A DNA stretch of 5,511 bases from assembly GCA_022706175.1 (NCBI GenBank), contig JAKJDB010000215.1:1-5511 (forward strand). Reading direction: 5' to 3'. A model generated the notes under the pieces. The model was not told where the DNA came from and did not search any database. It saw only the letters and a list, made by a program, of their open reading frames with translations. Source of the stretch: Candidatus Zhuqueibacterota bacterium. Its GTDB lineage: Bacteria; KSB1; UBA2214. The position numbers and the translations under genes were made by a program. How positions within the stretch are numbered: the first letter of the stretch is position 1; each line of letters opens with the position of its first letter. Below are positions 1-5,511 of this stretch, piece after piece.

Positions 1-94
1 GGAGGCCCAAACCCCCATTGATGATGACCGCCGGAGAAGCATAGGCGAAAAGCAGCACAAGCAAGACTACCAACATCGGCTTTAAAGGTTTCAT
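1..94 (-). CDS. Exported protein of unknown function, N-terminal signal peptide only (partial)
   Basis: An ATG at 94-92 opens a frame that stays open to the left edge, giving 31 residues. They begin MKPLKPMLVVLLVLLFAYAS and continue PAVIINGGLGL. This is a classic Sec signal peptide: a lysine-containing n-region, a hydrophobic core of about 12 residues, then small residues suitable for signal peptidase I, with cleavage plausible after AYA or SPA. There is no lipobox cysteine, so the product should be periplasmic, outer-membrane or secreted. The start is supported by a GGGAGG ribosome binding site 7 bases upstream and by a candidate promoter in the preceding spacer, so the gene is probably transcribed separately from the three genes upstream of it. 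Too little of the mature protein is visible to name a family. Confidence 0.8.
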   Translation of the reverse strand, partial: MKPLKPMLVVLLVLLFAYASPAVIINGGLGL

Positions 95-101
95 CGTTTA
101 A

Positions 102-107
102 CCTCCC
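102..107 (-). promoter_or_regulatory. Strong Shine-Dalgarno site for the gene starting at 94
   Basis: On the minus strand this reads GGGAGG, with 7 bases between it and the ATG at 94-92. It is the best ribosome binding site in the window and fixes the start of the partial exported-protein gene. Confidence 0.8.
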
Positions 108-116
108 TATAAATTA

Positions 117-132
117 CCAATAAAAATATTGG
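117..132. repeat. Perfect inverted repeat CCAATA-N4-TATTGG, possible operator or weak hairpin
   Basis: CCAATA at 117-122 and TATTGG at 127-132 are exact reverse complements separated by AAAA. The palindrome overlaps the candidate -10 element and the presumed transcription start, a common place for a repressor operator. The stem is only 6 bp with two G-C pairs, so it would be a poor intrinsic terminator. No other convincing terminator is seen between the lipoprotein stop and the next gene. The palindrome is seen directly; the operator role is inference. Confidence 0.45.
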
Positions 133-153
133 CATTTTTTAACAAAATGTCAA
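125..153 (-). promoter_or_regulatory. Candidate sigma-70-type promoter for the gene starting at 94
   Basis: The minus strand has a perfect TTGACA hexamer at 153-148. After a 17-base spacer comes AATATT (130-125), which matches TATAAT at four of six positions; TATTTT at 19-base spacing is an alternative. Transcription would begin near 118, giving a short leader of about 25 bases that contains the GGGAGG site. The region is strongly AT-rich compared with the flanking genes. The -10 is imperfect, and if the organism uses a Bacteroidota-type primary sigma factor (TTTG / TAnnTTTG) the TTGACA match could be accidental. Confidence 0.5.
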
Positions 154-162
154 GCTAAATAT

Positions 163-873
163 CTAGGGAATACTAAATTTCCGCCAGGGCGATTCGCTGC
201 CGGAACGGTTTGCCGCGCCGACCGCATCCACTCGCCAGCGATACACCCGGCCGCGCACCAGTCGTTCCAGTCTGGCTGCGCCATCCCAGTTGTAGCGCAC
301 CACCTCCTGCTCCATTCGATAGCCGGGCAATCGCGACATCCAGATCAACCGGCCGTCGGCGTCATCGAACAGTTTGAGCAGATAAGACTCTGCCAGCGAT
401 TCGGGCGCCGGCTGCCAGTAGAAGTGCAGGGTGTCCTGTTGCAACGCTTGCGCCAGATTGACCACTTTGGGCAAGAGCATATAATCCACGGTATCCGAAG
501 GCTGAGTCACCGCCCCCTCTGCGTCCGCGCCCAACAGATAATAGTGATAGCGCACGTTGAGCGCCAGCTCTGCCTGATCGAGAAAGAGGCTGTCCCGTTC
601 CGACAGCACCACGAGGGGAGTGAACGCCGGTTCATCCTGCTTGCGCCGATACAGCCGGTACTCGGTCAATCCGGCTCCTCGCCGCCACTGCAGTTGGATG
701 GCGTCGGTTTCAGGCACTGCGTCGATGCCGGCCTCCACTACGGCCGTATCTTCGGCCGCTGGGACAAAGCGGAGCTGCAGCGTCAGCCGCCTCGGATCAA
801 GCGCCTGTTTTTCACAGGCCAGAAGCAGAACCAGGAGCAGGCCGATTCCGCCGGTTGAGCAAAAAGTTTTCAT
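163..873 (-). CDS. Lipoprotein with two fibronectin type III-like domains
   Basis: A 236-residue predicted lipoprotein. The N-terminus has a lysine, a hydrophobic stretch (about residues 10-19) and the lipobox LLAC with Cys20 as the lipidated residue, followed by Glu, so outer-membrane anchoring is likely. The rest looks like two Fn3-like beta-sandwiches. The first, about 56-131, contains LQWRR, EYRLYRR and a YHYYLLGADAEG strand with the usual aromatic pattern. The second, about 135-235, contains LHFYWQPAP, SYLLKLFD and YRWRVDAVGAANRSG. No catalytic motif is visible, so a binding or scaffolding role is most likely. The start ATG overlaps the stop of the PorV-like gene by 4 bases (ATGA), and a GAGGG ribosome binding site lies 9 bases upstream inside that gene. 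Being last in the porU-porV operon suggests a role at the same outer-membrane complex, but that is inference. I do not recognise a named family. Confidence 0.88.
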   Translation of the reverse strand: MKTFCSTGGIGLLLVLLLACEKQALDPRRLTLQLRFVPAAEDTAVVEAGIDAVPETDAIQLQWRRGAGLTEYRLYRRKQDEPAFTPLVVLSERDSLFLDQAELALNVRYHYYLLGADAEGAVTQPSDTVDYMLLPKVVNLAQALQQDTLHFYWQPAPESLAESYLLKLFDDADGRLIWMSRLPGYRMEQEVVRYNWDGAARLERLVRGRVYRWRVDAVGAANRSGSESPWRKFSIP

Positions 874-887
874 TTGCCTGTTCCCTC
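870..887 (-). promoter_or_regulatory. Translational coupling junction: PorV-like stop / lipoprotein start
   Basis: Minus-strand bases 873-870 read ATGA, where the lipoprotein ATG overlaps the TGA of the preceding gene. GAGGG at 887-883 lies 9 bases before the ATG, within the last codons of the PorV-like gene. Terminating ribosomes can reinitiate directly, which would tie the amounts of the two proteins together. Confidence 0.75.
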
Positions 888-1898
888 TTTAAAGGTAAAG
901 GAACAGCTGAGTCGATGCACTTGGCTGAAATCGAGAAAGCTGAACGCATAATCCACGGCACAACCGCGCCAGCGCAGGCCTGCGCCCAGGTTCCATCCCT
1001 GCGGCCCCATGCCGGAGCGCAAAGCCAGGCCGCGATAGCACGCCTCCAAGCCGGCCAGATGGGCCGTTTCATATTTGCGATACCGAGTGTAAAACAGCTG
1101 CACGCGGCCGTCGCGCATGCCGAAATCCTCGGCATATCCCAGACCGAGCAGCATCGTGCGCTGCACGCGGTCCTCATGTCGGGTGTTCCACAGGATCGGC
1201 GTTCGCGCGATATCCAAAGCGGAAAAAGCCAGGGTGACCTGACCCAAAAAATCGGAATCCAGCAGCCGCTCCAGGCTAAAGTTCAACATGGCGCCCAGGT
1301 CCAATCCCAGGGCCGAAGCGCTGTTCTGCTGCAAAGACTGGCGGAGAATTTTTACCGTAATGCCCAGCGGGATCTCCACCGGCAGATCGCCGTACAACCA
1401 GCCGAGAGGAACAAGGTGGCGGAAGGCGCGGCCGAAGGAAAGATAGACCACATCCTCGGCATCTTGGAAATAGCCCAGCGCTTGACCATCCGGCTGCAAC
1501 GACGAATCGTTCAATCGGTCCGCCAGGCTTCCACCTTTGAGCTCCGGATACAGCGGTATTCCATCGACGAAAAAACGGGTCCAATGCACGCCGACGGAGG
1601 CGCCGCCGAACAGGGGCGCCTGAAAACCGCAATAGTGATAGACCGCCAATGGATCGGTCACTGCGCCGTAACTGGGCGCATACATCACGCTGAGAACAGG
1701 ACGGTTCAGCAACGCCGCGGCCGCCGGATTGCAATGGAAATTATCGATGCTGCCATAGGCGGCCGCCGCATAGCCGCCTAACGCCAGGGAACGTGCGCCC
1801 ACCCCTAATTCCATGGAAGCGCCGGCATAACGGGTCTCGTCAGCGATGGAACGGCCGGCGCAAGACAGGAGAAGAAAGCACAGCCATCTTTTCATCAT
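870..1898 (-). CDS. porV: PorV/PorQ-family outer-membrane beta-barrel protein (type IX secretion)
   Basis: A 342-residue predicted outer-membrane beta-barrel. In Bacteroidota, PorV shuttles type IX cargo from the translocon to the PorU sortase, and the related PorQ belongs to the same attachment machinery. The family signature sits after the signal peptide: GVGARSLALGG (residues 32-42), then a small-residue stretch and CNPAAAALL (56-64), corresponding to the usual GAR-xx-MGG and NPAG pattern. Alternating amphipathic strands follow, and the final strand is LSCSFTF (330-336), as expected for a barrel, with a six-residue tail. The signal peptide probably ends after SIA (residue 19); LLSC at 10-13 is a weak lipobox alternative. 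The protein lies directly downstream of a C25 peptidase with an ATGA overlap, the same neighbour order as porU-porV in Porphyromonas. Family membership is firm; PorV rather than PorQ is chosen mainly from context. Confidence 0.85.
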   Translation of the reverse strand: MMKRWLCFLLLSCAGRSIADETRYAGASMELGVGARSLALGGYAAAAYGSIDNFHCNPAAAALLNRPVLSVMYAPSYGAVTDPLAVYHYCGFQAPLFGGASVGVHWTRFFVDGIPLYPELKGGSLADRLNDSSLQPDGQALGYFQDAEDVVYLSFGRAFRHLVPLGWLYGDLPVEIPLGITVKILRQSLQQNSASALGLDLGAMLNFSLERLLDSDFLGQVTLAFSALDIARTPILWNTRHEDRVQRTMLLGLGYAEDFGMRDGRVQLFYTRYRKYETAHLAGLEACYRGLALRSGMGPQGWNLGAGLRWRGCAVDYAFSFLDFSQVHRLSCSFTFKEGTGK

Positions 1899-1906
1899 CG
1901 TATCCT
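1895..1906 (-). promoter_or_regulatory. Coupling junction with two possible starts for the PorV-like gene
   Basis: The minus strand reads AGGA (1906-1903), TACG, then ATGATGA. The peptidase stop TGA is at 1897-1895. One candidate ATG at 1898-1896 overlaps it by 4 bases and sits only 4 bases from AGGA. A second ATG at 1895-1893 overlaps the stop by one base and sits 7 bases from AGGA, a better spacing. Either start makes the gene translationally coupled; they differ by one methionine in the signal peptide. Confidence 0.65.
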
Positions 1907-4900
1907 GGCGATTTTTCCGCTCGCCTCTTTCATTTCCTGATTACGTTGCACAGTGATGCGATAGAAATAGACGCCGTTGGCCACCGGATGGCCCTGATGG
2001 TCCGTGCCATCCCAGGTCAGTTCATGATAATCCGCTGTCAACGGCAGGGGATCTTCACTCTCCAGCCGCGGGTCGATGGTGCGGATCAGGCGGCCGGAGG
2101 CGGTGTAGATCTTGAACAGCAGCTTGTCCACCGGCTGGGTCAAGCGGTAGGCGAGCACCGTCTTGGTTGCAAACGGATTGGGAAAAGTACCTAAAACCTG
2201 AAGCCGGAAATCCCCGGCCACGGTCCATTGCAGTTCCACCGGCTCCATAGGATTGCCGAAACAATCACGGCATGAGATCACCAGGCGATGATCGCCGATG
2301 GTCAGCGCGACAATCCCCTGTAACGCGAGTTCGTTGGCGTTGACAATGGAATCGGGTACGGCCAAGGCCTCGACTGGTTTGCCGTCCAGCAACACCTCCG
2401 GGCTGCCGCTCGACCAATCGATTCCGTTTTGATCCTGAAGAAGAATGGAGATGAGCGGGCCGGCTGAAACATACATGTTCGGCTGAAACGGTCTGCCGTC
2501 GATGGACACGGTGCAGCGCGGCGGCTGCGTATCCACACCGTAGAGCAGCGCATATTCGCCGCTTTCCGACACCGTAGCCGTCACTCGGCGATCGGACAGC
2601 CGGCTGTCGAGTCGGCGCCATTTTTTCGTCGCAGGGGTAAAGCGGTAGAGCGCTGCCGGCGCGTCGGGGTCGCACGGCAGACTGATGGTGATCGGTTTCT
2701 GCGGTTTTTCTGTTGTGGAAAAAGCGATCGTATAGGAAGCACCGGACAAAGTGAGGTCCGTTTGATCGAACAGGAGCGGCTGCATGGACCGTCGAACATG
2801 CAGAACAGCGGGAGTGGAAAAAACCCCGGCAGGCATCGCCACAGTCAATGCTTGATCAAAATGAAGCGTGTCTCCGCCGGCAATGCCCGATTTGGGATCA
2901 TAAGCGAACGCCTGGCTCTGTAAAGGAAAAAGAGATTGCGTGATCCAGCCGTTTGCCCCATCCCGATCCGAATCCAGCACCAGGCGTACCAGACGCACAC
3001 CCGGAGCCGGAGAATAGGGCAACGCCACTTGCCGGCTGCTTAACGCCGCGCAGGAGAGCGTGTCCATGGCCACGGTTTTGAACGACTGGCTTAGGGAATC
3101 CGCCTCCTCCAGCCGCAGATAGAGCCCTTTGGCATTGCCGGTGCCCTGGTTGCTGACCGGCACGATCAACATCGGCGCCTCGCTTCCGCCCCAGACCACC
3201 GCGTTGCGATCCAGGTAAAGGCCGGCGATGTTTTTGATCGTCCGCTGGTACATCGGCGTGGTGCGCACACCGCCGGATTGTTCCTGGATGATGATCTGAA
3301 ATTGTACCACGCTGGTCAGAGGCGTGACCGGGTAGGCGGCGGAAACGAACCAACCATCAGATCGTGCGGTCATGTTCAAAGAAGCGTCGAACAGTCGGCA
3401 AGTCACGGAGCGAAACGGCGCCAGGCCGGCGATGCGCGCGGCCACGTACAACGAATCCTGATCCGTCAGCACTGTGGTCACGGAATCCACCAGGGAGCCG
3501 GTCACGGACCATGCTGCAGCGCCATGGCAGGCGGCCACGCCCATCTCATCGGCTGCATAAAGACGGAGAAGAGCGAGGCCCGTTGTCAGAGTGCTCGGCG
3601 TCACAAAGGAGGTTTGAACCTGCGGGCTGTTGAAGGACACGGTTTTGCTTTCCAAAGGAACGAGCGCGCTGTCGACCATCTGCCAGTAGCATTGACCGTG
3701 GGAAAAGGGCAAGCGGCAGGAGACCGCCAGAGTGTCCCCTTTTTCTACCAGGTTATTTTCCAGCGTCAAAGCGACATTCTGCTGCGGCGCCATCAACCGG
3801 CCTGCCGGATCGCCGAGCAGATTGTACTGGTTGATTTCAGAAAGAGCGACGTCGCTGTAAAAGCGGGCTAGATACCGGATCTTGCCGGCCTGGATGATTT
3901 CGCCGATGGTCTGCTGTGGATGCTCATAGAGATAGTTCATGATTTCGTTCTGCAGCAGATCATCGTTGGTCACCCAGCCCAGGCCTGAAGCGCCGAGAAA
4001 AGCGCAGACGCCCACCTCCGGCGTCATCAGCAGCACATCGGCCAAACTCTGATTGGTCAGCGCGTCAAAGGCGCCGGTATAACAGGTCATGCTGAGGATG
4101 AGCGGATACCGCGGATGATTGCGCAGTCGCGCCACATCCTCCAATCGCAGCAAGCCGTTATCAGACCAGATGGCCCCGCCGCCGTGGCCGTGAAAATTCA
4201 CCACCAAGCATCCTTGATCGAGATGATCGAGCAGGTCGGCGGTGCTGCCGTAAAACGGATCATAGCCGGAGGGAATGCGGGTTGTGAACAGCATGCGGCT
4301 GTCCCACGCGTCCGGCGCTTTATGGGCGAGTTCCGTCGCCTTTTCGCGAAAGATCATGCCGTTGCCGCCGATGAACAACAGACGATGGCGCCAATCTCCT
4401 TTGGCCGGTGCGGACTCCAGCGCGATGGTTTTGTCCACCACGATCTGCAGTTCATTCTCAGTGCGGACCGGCAGGCGACCGATGTGCACGTCCGCGATAT
4501 CGTCGGCGCCGGACAAAAGCGCGTACCAATGGTCGCCGGCGGTTGCGCCATAGCGCAGGGTGCGCCGGTAATGGACCGGGATCAGATCCAGGGAGTCTGC
4601 GCCGGCCTGGTTGCGCTGGTAACAGCCGTCGCCCACCAGCAGCACATATTTCAATCCCGGCGGCTGTGCGTGTTGATAATACCAGGACAATCCCTTTTTC
4701 ACCGCAAGGCTGCCATAGCGGCCTTCATCGAATGCATCATACAGATCCTCCACCGCCACAGCCAGGACATGATATCCCTGCGACTGACGATGATCGAGCA
4801 GCTTTTTCAGAGCAGCAGAGGAGATAAATCGCCGGCTGCTGACCACGAGATAGTCCACCGTCGGCGCTTCTGCGGGCCGCCAGGGCGCGGGCTGCCATTC

Positions 4901-5511
4901 CATGCGCAGCGGACTCTTTTTCGCGCTCTGCTCCACCGCCACATAGCGGATCTCCCGGCCAAGAACCTGATCCTCAAAGGTGCAGACAAACGAGGAAAAA
5001 CCGTCGGAGCTGACCTTGTACTCTGTGCGGCAGCCGACCATTCTGCTGATGCCCAGTTTATAGACATCCACTGCTTCTGTACGAAAGCCATCCACTTGAA
5101 ACTCGAACAGTCCGGGATCATAATCCGGTGGAATGGTAAAGTTGATGACGCCGTTAAAAGCCCGGTACATGCGCGGATAGGTCACTTCAAACCAATTCAG
5201 CATGATGAAATCGATGGCGCCGTCCTCCACCTGGTTGATGACGGTCAGGTGGTTCTGTTCTGCGGATAGCGCGGTCACGGACAATAGCTGGTTCGGGCGG
5301 GTCTGCAGATGGATCAGCGACTGGCGATAACCGCTGCCGCTCAGCGCATGCTGATCGTTGAGAAAAAGCGAGACGCGATGTTCTGTGCTGAGTGTGGATC
5401 GGCCGGACAACCAGGCGGTGAGTTGAAGGCCCAGGGGCGACTTGAAATCCGGCCAGGGCGCGGTGAACGGATAATTTTTCTTGCTGCCGGCGCCGACGCC
5501 GGAGTCGAAAT
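1895..5511 (-). CDS. porU: PorU-like C25 (gingipain-family) cysteine peptidase with C-terminal FlgD-like/T9SS domain, 5' partial
   Basis: The frame is open through the right edge (first full codon 5509-5507), so 1204 residues are visible and the true start is outside. An internal TTG at 5410 is not a credible start, because coding similarity continues upstream. Visible layout: residues 1-218 form the PorU-type beta-rich N-terminal region, including DFIMLNWFEVTYPR (100-113). The C25 peptidase domain is about 219-573, with YVLLVGDG (288-295), DVHIGRLPV (340-348), NFHGHGGG with presumed catalytic His442, LSMTCYTGAF with presumed nucleophile Cys476, and the closing motif YNLLGDPAGRL (562-572). 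The His-Cys distance of 34 fits gingipains and PorU. Several Ig-like regions follow: a CARDB-like one (about 761-863), a ZU5-like one ending GEYALLYG (869-993), another Ig (994-1097), and a terminal FlgD-like/type IX sorting domain (1100-1204) with FPNPF, WDGTDHQG and GVYFYRI. Expected role: surface sortase that removes cargo C-terminal signals. A secreted C25 protease substrate is the alternative; the adjacent PorV favours PorU. Confidence 0.9.
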   Translation of the reverse strand, partial: FDSGVGAGSKKNYPFTAPWPDFKSPLGLQLTAWLSGRSTLSTEHRVSLFLNDQHALSGSGYRQSLIHLQTRPNQLLSVTALSAEQNHLTVINQVEDGAIDFIMLNWFEVTYPRMYRAFNGVINFTIPPDYDPGLFEFQVDGFRTEAVDVYKLGISRMVGCRTEYKVSSDGFSSFVCTFEDQVLGREIRYVAVEQSAKKSPLRMEWQPAPWRPAEAPTVDYLVVSSRRFISSAALKKLLDHRQSQGYHVLAVAVEDLYDAFDEGRYGSLAVKKGLSWYYQHAQPPGLKYVLLVGDGCYQRNQAGADSLDLIPVHYRRTLRYGATAGDHWYALLSGADDIADVHIGRLPVRTENELQIVVDKTIALESAPAKGDWRHRLLFIGGNGMIFREKATELAHKAPDAWDSRMLFTTRIPSGYDPFYGSTADLLDHLDQGCLVVNFHGHGGGAIWSDNGLLRLEDVARLRNHPRYPLILSMTCYTGAFDALTNQSLADVLLMTPEVGVCAFLGASGLGWVTNDDLLQNEIMNYLYEHPQQTIGEIIQAGKIRYLARFYSDVALSEINQYNLLGDPAGRLMAPQQNVALTLENNLVEKGDTLAVSCRLPFSHGQCYWQMVDSALVPLESKTVSFNSPQVQTSFVTPSTLTTGLALLRLYAADEMGVAACHGAAAWSVTGSLVDSVTTVLTDQDSLYVAARIAGLAPFRSVTCRLFDASLNMTARSDGWFVSAAYPVTPLTSVVQFQIIIQEQSGGVRTTPMYQRTIKNIAGLYLDRNAVVWGGSEAPMLIVPVSNQGTGNAKGLYLRLEEADSLSQSFKTVAMDTLSCAALSSRQVALPYSPAPGVRLVRLVLDSDRDGANGWITQSLFPLQSQAFAYDPKSGIAGGDTLHFDQALTVAMPAGVFSTPAVLHVRRSMQPLLFDQTDLTLSGASYTIAFSTTEKPQKPITISLPCDPDAPAALYRFTPATKKWRRLDSRLSDRRVTATVSESGEYALLYGVDTQPPRCTVSIDGRPFQPNMYVSAGPLISILLQDQNGIDWSSGSPEVLLDGKPVEALAVPDSIVNANELALQGIVALTIGDHRLVISCRDCFGNPMEPVELQWTVAGDFRLQVLGTFPNPFATKTVLAYRLTQPVDKLLFKIYTASGRLIRTIDPRLESEDPLPLTADYHELTWDGTDHQGHPVANGVYFYRITVQRNQEMKEASGKIARIR

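Noticed and set aside
117..140. Intrinsic terminator between the lipoprotein gene and the next gene
   Set aside because: The only hairpin has a 6-bp stem with two G-C pairs, and on the minus strand it is not followed by a clean T-run. A T-run follows it on the plus strand, but no plus-strand gene ends here.
855..1781. A 308-codon open frame on the plus strand
   Set aside because: It is antisense to the PorV-like gene, has no recognisable motifs and a composition (Gln/Arg/His/Ala-rich) typical of a shadow frame.
4115..5269. A 384-codon open frame on the plus strand
   Set aside because: It lies entirely antisense to the C25 peptidase, whose motifs and catalytic residues are unmistakable. The plus-strand product is rich in His, Gln, Ile and Ala with no recognisable domain, as expected for an antisense shadow of GC-rich coding DNA.
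5408..5410. TTG at 5410 as the start of the C25 peptidase
   Set aside because: The same frame continues without a stop to the window edge with protein-like content (Trp, Pro and alternating strand residues), there is no signal peptide after the TTG, and PorU-type proteins have a longer N-terminal region. The gene is 5' partial.
1..5511. CRISPR arrays, tRNA or rRNA genes, insertion sequences
   Set aside because: No regularly spaced direct repeats, no recognisable structural RNA sequence, and no transposase or terminal inverted repeats were seen; coding sequence fills nearly the whole window.

Overview
The window reads as part of a genome from the FCB superphylum (Bacteroidota relatives such as Calditrichota, KSB1, Ignavibacteria or Marinimicrobia). 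The basis is the combination of a C25 (gingipain/PorU-type) cysteine peptidase ending in an FlgD-like/type IX sorting domain and an adjacent PorV/PorQ-family outer-membrane protein. The coding sequence is fairly GC-rich with ATGA gene overlaps, which fits KSB1/Calditrichota-like lineages better than typical Bacteroidetes. The phylum assignment is inference; no rRNA or other marker gene is present.

Every gene is on the minus strand, so transcription runs from position 5511 towards 1. Positions 5511-1895 hold the 3' part (1204 codons visible) of a PorU-like C25 peptidase whose start lies beyond the right edge. It joins by a 4-base ATGA overlap to a 342-residue PorV/PorQ-family beta-barrel protein (1898-870). 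That gene joins by another ATGA overlap to a 236-residue lipoprotein with two fibronectin type III-like domains (873-163). The three genes therefore look like one translationally coupled operon, whose promoter is outside the window.

A 68-base AT-rich spacer (162-95) follows. It carries a perfect TTGACA -35 hexamer, a candidate -10, a perfect 6-bp inverted repeat with a 4-base spacer, and a strong GGGAGG ribosome binding site. It leads into a fourth gene that starts at 94 and runs off the left edge; only its Sec signal peptide is visible.

Working model: in type IX secretion, PorV carries cargo from the translocon and PorU removes the C-terminal signal and attaches cargo at the cell surface. 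The porU-porV adjacency is retained here, and the coupled Fn3 lipoprotein is a candidate, undescribed partner of that surface complex. The fourth gene appears to be a separate transcription unit encoding an exported protein.
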